Assembly: GCA_902791425.1 (NCBI GenBank)
Contig: CADAVS010000006.1
Span: 1 to 33,080, forward strand
DNA from: an uncultured Ruminococcus sp.
Lineage (GTDB): Bacteria; Bacillota; Clostridia; Monoglobales; Monoglobaceae
Direction of reading: 5' to 3'
Length of the DNA: 33,080 bases
Positions 1 to 9,500 of this stretch are shown in pieces (positions within the stretch are counted from its first letter, which is position 1; each line of letters begins with the position of its first letter). A program made the translations under genes and the position numbers. The notes beneath the pieces are model-generated. The model made no database searches. It was not told where the DNA came from and worked only from the letters and a program-made list of their open reading frames with translations.

Positions 1-75
1 ATGGGAAAATACATATTAAGAATTATATTTTTAATTATCGTGTTTCTAATAGCACTTACAGAAAAAGTAAGATAG
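1..75 (+). CDS. Small hydrophobic peptide, candidate type I toxin
   Basis: A 24-codon frame starts with ATG at the first base of the window and ends in TAG. The peptide has a short basic N-terminus, one strongly hydrophobic helix (about residues 5-19, rich in Ile, Leu, Phe and Val) and a charged C-terminus ending EKVR. This is the shape of small membrane-acting toxins of type I toxin-antitoxin pairs in Bacillota (holin-like, TxpA-like and Fst-like groups). The main support is context: a convergent short RNA with a consensus promoter overlaps its 3' end. The upstream promoter and ribosome binding site lie outside the window, so the true start could be further upstream. I recognise the architecture but cannot assign a named family. 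Confidence 0.5.
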   Translation: MGKYILRIIFLIIVFLIALTEKVR

Positions 76-147
76 CCCCCACCGGTCAAGTTAGGGCTAT
101 CTAAAAAACTCACTTGGCATAACCGTTTGAGGTCTTGCCTTTTTTCT
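62..147 (-). ncRNA. Candidate antisense antitoxin RNA
   Basis: Transcription leftward from the promoter at 154-182 should start near 147 and end at the hairpin at 70-102, giving an RNA of roughly 80-85 nt. Its 3' part is complementary to the last codons and 3' untranslated region of the small hydrophobic ORF at 1-75. No coding frame of note lies within it. A short, strongly promoted RNA converging on a tiny membrane-peptide gene is the usual arrangement of type I antitoxins such as RatA. The boundaries are inferred, not measured. Confidence 0.55.
70..102 (-). terminator. Terminator of the antisense RNA
   Basis: A 9-bp perfect inverted repeat, AGATAGCCC (70-78) and GGGCTATCT (94-102), encloses a 15-nt loop. 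Read on the minus strand it is followed by TTACTTTTT, a U-rich tail. On the plus strand it is followed by A residues, so it should terminate only the antisense transcript. It overlaps the stop codon of the small ORF. Confidence 0.65.
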
Positions 148-153
148 ATATTC

Positions 154-182
154 ATTATACGCCCGACAGGCATTTTTGTCAA
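154..182 (-). promoter_or_regulatory. Consensus sigma-A promoter of the antisense RNA
   Basis: On the minus strand, TTGACA (182-177) is followed by exactly 17 nt and then TATAAT (159-154). Both hexamers match consensus perfectly, making this the strongest-looking promoter in the window, yet it leads into no long ORF. It sits just downstream of the GtrA-like gene on the same strand. Confidence 0.8.
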
Positions 183-212
183 CCTGTTTTAAGCAAAAAT
201 AATGAATTAGCG

Positions 213-632
213 TTATTTTTTATGTGAAATTTTGTCTGCTGATTTTTTGAAAAGAATAAATCGCTGAAAGCAAAAGTTCAATAGTATAGTGAAGGGTGCC
301 GATATCAGCTTTGCAATTGTTTTGACTTCAATACAATTAGAAAGAACAGCAATGAATACCGTTGAAAGCAGCAGCACAGATATATTGCCTGCGAGGAATG
401 CCGCATATTTCTTAAAGCCAAACTTTTTATCTTTATAGACAAATATAGAGTTCATAAAGTAGCTGTTGGTTGCCGATAAAACATATCCGCAGACATTTGA
501 TGTATATATGTTTATGCCAAGGATGTCACACATCACAAAAAATATTCCGTAGTCAATTAATGTGTTAAGAACGCCTACGCAGGAGAATTTAATAAACATT
601 ATTAAATTGTTTATATTAAATATCTTTTTCAT
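213..632 (-). CDS. GtrA-like membrane protein (polyprenyl-linked sugar flippase family)
   Basis: This 139-residue protein has about four predicted membrane helices. It matches the GtrA family (PF04138) in length and in its landmarks: an early FxxVGxxNTxxDYxxF-type stretch (FIKFSCVGVLNTLIDYGIFF, about residues 13-32), then FMNSIFVYKD in the middle and FCFQRFILFK near the end. GtrA proteins are thought to flip polyprenyl-phosphate-linked sugars across the membrane for surface polymer glycosylation. The gene overlaps the end of the GT2 gene by 17 nt, so the two are translationally linked. That fits the usual flippase and polyprenyl-phosphate glycosyltransferase pairing. The sugar cannot be read from the sequence. 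Confidence 0.85.
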   Translation of the reverse strand: MKKIFNINNLIMFIKFSCVGVLNTLIDYGIFFVMCDILGINIYTSNVCGYVLSATNSYFMNSIFVYKDKKFGFKKYAAFLAGNISVLLLSTVFIAVLSNCIEVKTIAKLISAPFTILLNFCFQRFILFKKSADKISHKK

Positions 633-1335
633 ATGTGATGAGTCCTTGTTTCAAATTCTTTCGTATGGTCAGCATATCGCCTATCATTTTCAAACCGTCA
701 CGTATTAAGCTTACAGTTGATTGCTTTTCGTTTGCAAGTAGCTTGACGGGAATTTGCGTAAGTGTCATATCTGCCTTTTTTGCTTTTGCCAAAATCTCCA
801 TATCAAAGCCAAACCCCATAACCGATAGATTTGCAAACAGTTTCTTTGCAGAGTCTGAGCGATATCCTTTAAAACCGCATTGAGTATCATTAATATCTAA
901 CTTTAATATACAGTGGGTGATTAAAGAAAATATATGGCTTGAAGCAGAGCGGATAAAGCCGTATCTTTCAGATATGCTCGTGTCGTTTCTGCGTGTACCT
1001 ATTGCTATGTCATAACTATTGAGTGCGTTTGCAAATTCGGAAACAGGTGTTAAGCCGTAGGCTAAATCAGCATCGGTAAAGATAACCTTATCTCCTGTTG
1101 CGGCGATAACACCTTCTCTGACGGCATTGCCCTTGCCTCTGTTATCGGAATAGCTGACAATCTTCATTTTTTCAAACTTGTTGTCCTCTAAGTTGCGGAG
1201 AGTGGAGTCTGTACTGCCGTCATTGACCGCAATAAATTCCATATCGGGATTATTATTTATATATTCTTTGACTTTATTTACTGTATTTGCAACTAAGCTT
1301 TCACAGTTGTAAAACGGTATAATCAGTGAAATCAT
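616..1335 (-). CDS. Family 2 glycosyltransferase, polyprenyl/dolichyl-phosphate sugar synthase type
   Basis: This 239-residue GT-A fold enzyme begins with LIIPFYN, followed by NDGSTD (38-43), NRGKGNAVREG (65-75), FTDAD (86-90, the metal-binding D-x-D) and DTQCGFKGYR (150-159). The set is typical of the ALG5/DPM1-like branch that moves a sugar from a nucleotide donor to a polyprenyl phosphate on the cytosolic face. It lacks the two C-terminal membrane helices of phage-type GtrB, so it is probably membrane-associated without being integral. The start is supported by AAGGAG 8 nt upstream. It lies 22 nt after the DUF6056-like gene and overlaps the GtrA gene. The donor sugar is unknown. Confidence 0.88.
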   Translation of the reverse strand: MISLIIPFYNCESLVANTVNKVKEYINNNPDMEFIAVNDGSTDSTLRNLEDNKFEKMKIVSYSDNRGKGNAVREGVIAATGDKVIFTDADLAYGLTPVSEFANALNSYDIAIGTRRNDTSISERYGFIRSASSHIFSLITHCILKLDINDTQCGFKGYRSDSAKKLFANLSVMGFGFDMEILAKAKKADMTLTQIPVKLLANEKQSTVSLIRDGLKMIGDMLTIRKNLKQGLITYEKDI

Positions 1336-1357
1336 TAAAATTGCTCCTTGTCATTTG

Positions 1358-3076
1358 TTACAGTATAATGGAAAATACGTTTTCAAAAATATCACGTGTA
1401 AAGTATTGATTAAATTCAAAAAATCTGCCGTATTTCTTGTTGTCGGCAACAGATGATGTTGCATCTATCTGTCTGCCGTCAATATAAAAGCATTTTTCAA
1501 TATTATCATAATACACTTTTTTACTGTTTATGTCAATTCTTGTCTGATTTGAACTCTCGTCAAATTCTATACTGCCTCCGTATGCCTCAATAACATTTCG
1601 CAAGGGGAAATACTCCGTGTTGTTTTCGGTATACATTGGATATTCAAGATGTATATTGTTAAGCCGTAAATCAGTGAAGTCTTTGCCCTTGATATAAATT
1701 TTGGTGTTATCGTCAATGTTATAAATCTTTCGGAAGGAGTCGCGATAATAGTTATCGGATATAAACTGATTATATCCGTATTTTGAATTTATATCTGCAT
1801 TATAGTAAAAGCCGTCTGCGTTTGCTTTAGCGTTTGCCAAATTTTCGTTGATAATCTTTCGGTTGTCCATATAGCCATCAACCAAAGGATAAGCGGAGAT
1901 TGCCGTAATGGCAAATACAAGGATAATTGAAGTGTATTTTGTGAGCGGATTTTCGGAGAGACACTCCAGAAAAATATCAGCCGAAACGCATATCAGCGAA
2001 AGCAAGCAAGGAAAAATATTTCTATAGCCAAAGGTTGTTGAAAAAAGTAACATTCCTACGGACATAAGTGCCGATAAAGTTATTATTGCTTTTTCGGTGT
2101 GTATTTTATTAAAGAAAAGAGTAAAGCAAATATATAAATATGCTATTGTCATTATAAGTCCCGCAACAAGAGTAAAATGGCACATTGAAAGAACGATTGT
2201 TGATATTATGGAAATAACGGAAATCCGGGTAATGCTTTTAATTTCGTTTCTGAATCCCAGAGCAAACATTGCGAGAGCGATTTCAAAGACCCACAATGCA
2301 CCATTCTTGCCAAGTGCGATAAAATACAGATTGTCCATTCTCTTTATGAAGGAAACAGCTTCTTCGGAAGCCTCCTGAACAGTTCTTGCAGAGGTTGACG
2401 GTGATAAAATTACTGTGAGATAACCCAATATTATAAACAGTGGAAGAGTTAAGACAAATTTTGACAGTGTTTTGCCCTTTAACAATGCTGACAAAATATA
2501 TAATATTGCAACAGCCGCCGCCATTGCACCGCCTTGCTCCGTTGTAGCACCGCACAAAAACATAATCAGTGCATATATGGGGCTAACCTTGTTTTTACTT
2601 ACAGCTTTCTTTTGCACAAAAAGAGCCGCAAATGCAAGTGTGGTGGGGTAGATATAATTCATTGCTCCTGCCATCCACAACAGACTTTCTCTGAGAATTT
2701 CAGGCGACAGACAGAGGGTGCATAAAACGCATACCGTAATAAATTGATACAGGCTTGGGCTATCTTTGACAGATGCTTTGCGGTATAGAACAAAAACAGA
2801 AATGAGGAGAAGAGGTATAACAACGAAGAATAAGCCATCCTTAAATATCAAAATAACCTCAAGCAGAAAATGAACAATTGCCCTGCCGTTCATATTTATA
2901 TAGTGCTGATATGTCATACTTAGAAAGCTTTTAAAACCGCCTAAAAAATATGTGGCATATATAAAGTCGTCACCATACAGAGTGGTACACTTGCTTATGA
3001 TGACAAGGGGAGTGACGGCTAAAATTAACAATATTAAAGATAGGTATTTTTCTGAGTTGACATTTTTGACTTTCAT
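1358..3076 (-). CDS. DUF6056-like polytopic membrane protein with C-terminal stalk-like domain, putative GT-C glycosyltransferase
   Basis: I place the start at 3076 (572 residues) because AGAGG lies 8 nt upstream. An in-frame ATG seven codons earlier has no clear ribosome binding site. The first helix (about 11-28) is followed by YGDDF (34-38), an acidic pair in the first outer loop as in GT-C transferases. WMAGAMNYIYP (134-144) is a landmark I associate with DUF6056. About ten more helices run to residue 400. The C-terminus is soluble, and residues 488-520 (YFPLRNVIEAYGG, then a short beta strand) resemble the copper-amine-oxidase N-terminal-like stalk repeat of clostridial surface proteins. 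With the GT2 and GtrA genes downstream it forms a GtrABC-like set in which this protein would transfer the flipped sugar to an acceptor. Family assignment is fairly good; the catalytic role is inference. Confidence 0.7.
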   Translation of the reverse strand: MKVKNVNSEKYLSLILLILAVTPLVIISKCTTLYGDDFIYATYFLGGFKSFLSMTYQHYINMNGRAIVHFLLEVILIFKDGLFFVVIPLLLISVFVLYRKASVKDSPSLYQFITVCVLCTLCLSPEILRESLLWMAGAMNYIYPTTLAFAALFVQKKAVSKNKVSPIYALIMFLCGATTEQGGAMAAAVAILYILSALLKGKTLSKFVLTLPLFIILGYLTVILSPSTSARTVQEASEEAVSFIKRMDNLYFIALGKNGALWVFEIALAMFALGFRNEIKSITRISVISIISTIVLSMCHFTLVAGLIMTIAYLYICFTLFFNKIHTEKAIITLSALMSVGMLLFSTTFGYRNIFPCLLSLICVSADIFLECLSENPLTKYTSIILVFAITAISAYPLVDGYMDNRKIINENLANAKANADGFYYNADINSKYGYNQFISDNYYRDSFRKIYNIDDNTKIYIKGKDFTDLRLNNIHLEYPMYTENNTEYFPLRNVIEAYGGSIEFDESSNQTRIDINSKKVYYDNIEKCFYIDGRQIDATSSVADNKKYGRFFEFNQYFTRDIFENVFSIIL

Positions 3077-3100
3077 TGGTATACCTCTTTTTCTCACAGA

Positions 3101-3128
3101 AAAGGGGGAATTATGACATTCCCCCTTT
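3101..3128 (-). terminator. Terminator after ileS
   Basis: An 11-bp perfect stem, AAAGGGGGAAT (3101-3111) and ATTCCCCCTTT (3118-3128), has a 6-nt loop and is followed on the minus strand by a short T run (TTTTCTG). It lies 27 nt beyond the ileS stop codon and just before the ribosome binding site of the next minus-strand gene. Expression of that gene therefore needs read-through or a promoter overlapping the hairpin. Confidence 0.7.
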
Positions 3129-3154
3129 AGATATTGTGTGATGTAATTTAAAAA

Positions 3155-6100
3155 CTAAACCCTTTCAACCGCGATAACAACTTTCTCTCCATTGATGTTC
3201 CAATCCTTGCCGTTGTCAGCTGAGCCTGATGTAATCGCATCTGCAAGTGTTTGTGACTTAATTTCTTCAGCGTTGTTCTTAAAGATTTCAGCAATCTTAT
3301 CACTGCCGCTGAAGGTAACGGCAATTTTGTCCATAACCTCAAAGCCGCTATCCTTACGCATTGTCTGAATTTTGCTTACGAGCTCGCGGACAAAGCCTTC
3401 TTCGATAAGTGCGTCATTTAAGTTGGTATCCAAAACAACAGTAAAGCTTGCCTCGCTTGCTGCAACAAAGCCGTCCTTTTGTTTTGTGTCGATGAGTACG
3501 TCTTCTTTAAAGATTTCAACATCAGTATCGAGAACCGTCAGCTTTAATGGCTCACCACTGTTCAATACTGCCATAACCTCAGCGGAATCAAGCTTTGCAA
3601 TCTCGTCAAAGATAGGACGCATCAGCTTGCCGTACTTGGGACCCATTGTACGCATCTGAGGTTTGAAGTTGTAACTGATGAACTTAGATGCATCATTGGT
3701 GTACTCAACCTCTTTTACGTTTAATTCTTCCAGAATGATATCGTTATATTCTGTGTTGATATTCTCGCTTGATTGAACGTAAATCTTGGACAATGGCTGT
3801 CTGTTTTTAATATTCGCTTCGTTTCTTGCGGCTCTGCCGAGAATAACGATTTTGCGGATTGCATCCATATCTGCTTCGATTTCAGGGAAGCTAAACGCCT
3901 CGTTATACTTAGGAAAGTCGCAGAGGTGGATGCTCTCAGGAGCATTTTTATCAACAGATACAACGATGTTCCGATAGATTTCCTCTGTCATAAACGGTAT
4001 GAAGGGAGCACACAGCTTGGAGAAGTCAACCAAAACTGTATACAATGTCATATAAGCGGCAATCTTGTCGTCTGTAACTTCGCTTGCCCAGAAACGTGTA
4101 CGACTGCGTCTTACATACCAATTACTGAGCTCATCAACGAAGTCTGTCATTGCACGTGTTGCCTCGGTAATCTTATAATTTTCAAGGTCGCTGTCAACAA
4201 CTTTTATAAGAGTGTTGAGCTTTGACAATATCCATTTATCCAAAACTGTGAGCTTAGCATCTTCAAGCTTGTATTCAGTTGGATTGAAATTATCAATGTC
4301 GGCATAGAGAACATAGAACGCATATGTGTTCCAAAGAGTACCCAAGAACTTACGCTGTGACTCTGATACGTTTTTAGCCGAAAATCTGTTAGGCAACCAA
4401 GGTGCTGAGTTAGAGTAGAAGTACCAACGAACCGCATCACTGCCCTGGTCGTTGAGAATATCCATAGGCAGAATAACATTTCCCTTGTGCTTACTCATCT
4501 TGATACCTTTGTCGTCTTGAACGTGACCGAGAACAACAACGTTTTTATAAGGTGCCTCGTCAAACAAAAGTGTGGATATTGCCATAAGCGTATAGAACCA
4601 ACCACGAGTTTGGTCAATAGCCTCTGAAATAAAGTCCGCAGGGAAGTTCTGCTCAAACTGTTCTTTGTTCTCAAACGGATAGTGAAGCTGTGCAAAAGGC
4701 ATAGAACCTGAGTCGAACCAACAGTCGATAACCTCAGGAACACGTGTCATTTCACCGCCGCACTCAGGACAACGCAATTTAACATTGTCAACATAAGGCT
4801 TGTGCAATTCTATATCGTCGGGACAGTTGATGCCCATTTCTTTAAGCTCTGCAACAGAACCGATAACGTGCTTGTGTCCGCAGGAGCATTCCCAAATCGG
4901 AAGCGGTGTGCCCCAATAACGTGTACGTGAAAGTCCCCAATCAATTATGTTTTCAAGGAAGTTGCCAAATCTGCCGTGCTTTATGTTGTCAGGCATCCAA
5001 TTAACTTTCTCGTTATTTTTGAGCAGCTTATCCTTGACGGCTGTCATTTTGATAAACCAGGTATCACAAGCGTAATACAAAAGCGGTGTGTCGCATCTCC
5101 AACAGAACGGATAACTGTGTTCAAAGGGAATTACTGCAAAGCATAAGCCTCTGTCCTTTAAGTCGCGGATAACAAGCTTGTCTGTATCTTTGACAAAAAG
5201 ACCGCTCCACTCACCCGTACATTCGATAAACTTACCCTGCGTGTTGACGTGGTTGATAAATGCCAGGTCATTATCCTTAGATACACGGGAGTCGTCCTCA
5301 CCGAAGGCAGGAGCAATATGAACGATTCCTGTACCATCGTCCATAGTAACGTATGTGTCTGCAATTACTTCATACGCCTTGCCCTCAGGCTTAATAAATG
5401 TGTAGAGGGGAACATACTTTGTTCCGCAGAGGTCGGTGCCGACAAATTCCTCAATTATGTTAATTGTTTCTTCTTTGTCAAAAACAGACTCAATCAAAGC
5501 CTTAGCCATAATATATGTTGTTCCGTCTGAAACGGTGAATTTAGCATATGTTTCATACGGGTTTACACAAAGTGCAACATTTGAAGGAAGTGTCCAAGGC
5601 GTTGTTGTCCAGGCGAGAATGTACTCATTCTCCTTGCCTTCAACCCGGAACTTCGCAATAACAGAGTTCTCTTTTACGTCTTTATATCCCTGTGCAACCT
5701 CGTGGCTCGAAAGAGAGGTTCCGCAACGGGGACAGTATGGCATAATTTTATGGCCTTTATACAAAAGACCTTTATCCCAAATCTGACGGAGAGCCCACCA
5801 GACAGATTCAATATAGTCGTTGTGATAGGTTACATAAGGGTTATCCATATCAGCCCAAAAGCCGACACGGTCACTCATTTCCTCCCACTCGCTCTGATAG
5901 GTGAATACGCTGTCCTTACACTTTTTGATAAAGTCCTCAATACCATATTTTTCGATTTGCGGCTTACCGCTGATGCCCAAAGCCTTTTCAACTTCAAGTT
6001 CAACAGGCAGACCGTGAGTGTCCCAGCCGGCTTTACGCAAAACCTGATAGCCCTTCATTGTGCGGTAACGGGGAATTAAGTCCTTAATCGCACGGGTCAA

Positions 6101-6277
6101 AACGTGGCCTATATGCGGTTTGCCGTTGGCGGTCGGCGGACCGTCATAAAATGTGAAAAGCTCATTGCCTTCACGATTTTCTATACTTTTCTTAAATATA
6201 TCGTTATCTTTCCAAAAATCAACGATTGCCTTTTCTCTGTCAACAAATGAGAGGTCGGCTGATACTTTACGATACAT
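3155..6277 (-). CDS. ileS: Isoleucyl-tRNA synthetase, type 2
   Basis: This cytosolic class I enzyme charges tRNA-Ile with isoleucine. The 1040-residue length and the N-terminus (FYDGPPTANGKPHIGH, HIGH at 55-58) match the long, eukaryote-like type 2 form, not the type 1 form of about 930 residues. The CP1 editing domain is present (WTTTPWTLPSN and the DDGTGIVHIAPAFGEDD stretch). The second signature is KMSKH at 593-597, followed by the anticodon-binding domain. GGAGGT lies 7 nt before the ATG. No T-box is present in the short leader, which is unusual for aminoacyl-tRNA synthetase genes of Bacillota. Type 2 enzymes are generally much less sensitive to mupirocin, so natural tolerance is plausible but not shown. 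Confidence 0.97.
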   Translation of the reverse strand: MYRKVSADLSFVDREKAIVDFWKDNDIFKKSIENREGNELFTFYDGPPTANGKPHIGHVLTRAIKDLIPRYRTMKGYQVLRKAGWDTHGLPVELEVEKALGISGKPQIEKYGIEDFIKKCKDSVFTYQSEWEEMSDRVGFWADMDNPYVTYHNDYIESVWWALRQIWDKGLLYKGHKIMPYCPRCGTSLSSHEVAQGYKDVKENSVIAKFRVEGKENEYILAWTTTPWTLPSNVALCVNPYETYAKFTVSDGTTYIMAKALIESVFDKEETINIIEEFVGTDLCGTKYVPLYTFIKPEGKAYEVIADTYVTMDDGTGIVHIAPAFGEDDSRVSKDNDLAFINHVNTQGKFIECTGEWSGLFVKDTDKLVIRDLKDRGLCFAVIPFEHSYPFCWRCDTPLLYYACDTWFIKMTAVKDKLLKNNEKVNWMPDNIKHGRFGNFLENIIDWGLSRTRYWGTPLPIWECSCGHKHVIGSVAELKEMGINCPDDIELHKPYVDNVKLRCPECGGEMTRVPEVIDCWFDSGSMPFAQLHYPFENKEQFEQNFPADFISEAIDQTRGWFYTLMAISTLLFDEAPYKNVVVLGHVQDDKGIKMSKHKGNVILPMDILNDQGSDAVRWYFYSNSAPWLPNRFSAKNVSESQRKFLGTLWNTYAFYVLYADIDNFNPTEYKLEDAKLTVLDKWILSKLNTLIKVVDSDLENYKITEATRAMTDFVDELSNWYVRRSRTRFWASEVTDDKIAAYMTLYTVLVDFSKLCAPFIPFMTEEIYRNIVVSVDKNAPESIHLCDFPKYNEAFSFPEIEADMDAIRKIVILGRAARNEANIKNRQPLSKIYVQSSENINTEYNDIILEELNVKEVEYTNDASKFISYNFKPQMRTMGPKYGKLMRPIFDEIAKLDSAEVMAVLNSGEPLKLTVLDTDVEIFKEDVLIDTKQKDGFVAASEASFTVVLDTNLNDALIEEGFVRELVSKIQTMRKDSGFEVMDKIAVTFSGSDKIAEIFKNNAEEIKSQTLADAITSGSADNGKDWNINGEKVVIAVERV

Positions 6278-6315
6278 AGAAGATACCTCCGATAATAAAT
6301 TTTACATACCTATCT

Positions 6316-6344
6316 ATTTTACAATAAAATCTGTTATTTGTAAA
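6316..6344 (-). promoter_or_regulatory. Sigma-A promoter of ileS
   Basis: On the minus strand, TTTACA (6344-6339), a 17-nt spacer and TAAAAT (6321-6316) sit about 40 nt before the ileS start codon. The leader is therefore only about 30 nt long, too short for a T-box riboswitch. Confidence 0.65.
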
Positions 6345-6438
6345 GGGGTTTATACGCTTTTTTTGGCATATTCTTCAATAAATACACAGCTTTTTGAAAT
6401 ATGTTTGCAAAATTGCGGTGCAGATTTATAAAAAATGC

Positions 6439-6467
6439 GTGACAAACAGAAATATTTTTGTTATAAT
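6439..6467 (+). promoter_or_regulatory. Sigma-A promoter of smc
   Basis: GTGACA (6439-6444), 17 nt and a consensus TATAAT (6462-6467) precede the smc start codon by 52 nt. It is divergent from the ileS promoter. The roughly 95 nt between the two promoters is AT-rich and shows no other clear element. Confidence 0.75.
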
Positions 6468-6519
6468 ACAGAATGTATATTAATGTCGTTTTAAATATTC
6501 GACAGAAAAGGGAGAAAAA

Positions 6520-9500
6520 ATGCGTCTTAAAAGTATAGAAATGCAGGGTTTTAAGTCCTTTGCGGACAAGATATACCTTGACTTTAATTCAGGAATAACC
6601 GCTATCGTAGGACCTAACGGTTCGGGCAAAAGTAATATCTCCGATGCAATACGTTGGGTTATGGGTGAACAAAGTGTCAAATCACTCCGCGGAAGCAAGA
6701 TGGAGGATGTTATATTTTCAGGCACAGAGGCAAGAAAGCCTTTGGGCTTTGCTGAGGTTACCCTGACTCTTGACAATACTGACGGATATTTTGACTTGGA
6801 ATTCCCTGAGGTTTCGGTTACAAGACGTGTTTACCGAAGCGGTGAGGGCGAATATTATATCAACAAGACTTTGTGCCGTCTTAAAGATGTTCACGAGCTG
6901 TTTATGGATACGGGCCTTGGTCGTGACGGGTATTCTATTATAGGACAGGGCAAGATAGACTCTATACTCAGCACCAAATCAGAGGACAGACGTCAGGTGT
7001 TTGAAGAGGCGGCAGGTATTTCAAAATATAAATATCGCAAGGCTGAGGCTGAAAGAAAGCTGACTCAAACAGTTGAGAACTTAACTCGTGTAAAGGACAT
7101 TTTGAGCGAGCTTGAAGGACAGATAGATCCCCTTGAAAGGCAGAGCGAAAAGGCGAGAAAATATCTTGTGCTGCGTGACGAGATGCGCGGTCTTGACATC
7201 AATGTTTCGATTGTTGATATTGACAGAATAAAGGCGGAGCTTGAAAAGCTTACCGATGACCTTGGTGTGCTTAATTCTCAGATTGAGGATATAAGCTGCG
7301 AGCTTTCCGAAACTGATGAAAAGATTTCGGCTATGTATGACCAAATGCGTGATGCGGATGAGGAAGTTTTAAAGTATTCCGAAAAGGAACGCAGCATTAT
7401 CACAAGGATAAGTGAGGGCGAAAAGAACATAGGTATTCTGCAAAATGATGCTGAGCATAACAACGGAAATATCGAAAGATTAAAAATAGAGATAGAGGCA
7501 GTTTTAGAAAATATAAAGCTGAGTGAAAAAGAACTTGAGGGTCACAAGAACAGACTTGCAGAGCTTAACAGAGAAGCCGAAGCCAACAAGACGGAAAGTG
7601 ATGAGGTTAGTGCTTTGCTTGAACGTTCGGGGCAAAGTGCAGGGGAGAAAAACATAGCCTTAGAGAGCCTTAAGACTCAAATTATAGATATTACATCAGA
7701 GCTTAACTCCTTAAGAGGCGCGATAGATAACTTAAAGATTTTAAGCGACAGTTTCGGCAAGCGAAAGAGAGATATTGAGGAGGAACTTGCAAGCAGAGAT
7801 GCCGAGGGCGACAGAATAGGTCAAAGTCTGAAACAGGCTGAGGAAGAAGAACGCAAATGCAAGGCGGAACTTTCAGAGGCAGAAATAGAATATCGGAAAA
7901 CGGAAAATGAACTGAAAACAGAAAAAGAAAATATCGAAAAAATGAATGGGGAGCGGAACAAGAGTCTGCTTGAATTATCTCAAAAGCGTTCAAGGCGTAC
8001 TATGCTTATGGATATGGAGCGTGAGTTTGAGGGATATGCCAAGGGTGTAAAAAGCGTTATGACGGCGTTCAACAAGGGCGAGCTGAAAAGCAAGAATATA
8101 TACGGACCCCTTGCACAGCTTATAAAGACGGACAAAAAGTACATATTGGCAATAGAAACAGCTTTAGGTGCGGCAGGGCAGAATATAGTAACCGAAAGCG
8201 AGAGGGAGGCAAAGGAGGCAATTGCCTATCTTAAGGAAAAGCATTTAGGCAGGGCGACGTTTTTGCCCGTTTCTGCAATTAAGCCTAAAAAGTTTGAGAT
8301 GCAGTCCGCAAAGAGCAGCAAGGGCTATGTTGCGGTTGCGGCGGACTTGATTGAATGTGACAAGAAGTATAATGACATAGTAAGCAATTTGCTTGGGACA
8401 ACGGTTATCTGTGATGACATAGATAACGCTGTTTCTATGGCTAAGATTTCGGGACACAAGTTCCGCATTGTAACTCTCGGTGGTGATGTTATACAGCCGG
8501 GCGGTGCAATGACGGGAGGAAGTGCGGTTAAATCTACCGGCTCTCTGTCGAGAACAGGTGAGATAGACTCTCTCGGAAAAGAGATTGAAAAACTTAAAGC
8601 TATATCTGAGGACTGCGAAAACAGACTTGATGCCTCGCGCGAGAAGCTTGCCGTATACGAAGCAGCAATGGCGGATAAGTCGGAAAGGCTAAGCTCATTA
8701 AGGGCGGATTGCATAAGGCTAAAGGCAGAGAGAGAACATTATGCCGTTTTGATGGAAAACGCAAAGCAATCCCGAGGACAGCTCAGGACAGAGGTTGATG
8801 AAATAACCAAGCGTTTGGCTGAAATCGAGAGCGAGAGCGGTGAAAAGAGTGCTCGCATTGAAGATAGACAAAAAGAGAGAGTGCGAATTGAAACCGATGC
8901 CGCTAAGACACAGACGGAATACAGTGAGCTGTCCGGTGAGAATGAGCGTTTGTCAGGCAGACTTACCGAGCTCAATATCAGACGCACTGCTATTTTAAAG
9001 GATATAGAGCTTGAAAATGAGAGAATAAGCACTATAAACGACAGCAAAGCTGAGCAGTTGGAATCTATCAATATCAAACGGGGCGGTATTGATACCCTTA
9101 AAGAGAGAAACAAGGCAATAGAAGAAGAAATTGCAAAAATCAAATCTGACGGCGAGGCATTGGCAACCGAGGCGGAAGATTGCCGCAGGTTAACAGATGA
9201 ACTCAATGACAAACGCCGCGAGACCGAGCGATTAATCAGAAAACTTCAAGATGACATAAAAGGCACACAGGAACAAAAATTCAGCCTGTCACAGCAGGCA
9301 TCAAAGACGGAGACGAGAATAGAAAAGCTGACGGCTGACCGCGAGAATATCATTAACAGAATTTGGGAGGATTATGAGCTGACATACAGTGACGCGGCAG
9401 AGATGAAGGCTGATGAAGATTTTGATTACAAGGTCGCATCAGAGAGAATACGTGAGTTGAAGGCTCAGATTAAAAATTTGGGCAACATCAACTTGGACTC

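Noticed and set aside
6278-6438. T-box riboswitch for ileS
   Set aside because: No T-box AGGGTGGNACCGCG-like sequence is seen on the minus strand and the promoter leaves only about 30 nt of leader.
8739-9212. Long opposite-strand reading frame within smc
   Set aside because: It is a serine/leucine-rich shadow of the smc coiled-coil codons, with no ribosome binding site or recognisable domain. The same applies to other opposite-strand frames within strong genes.
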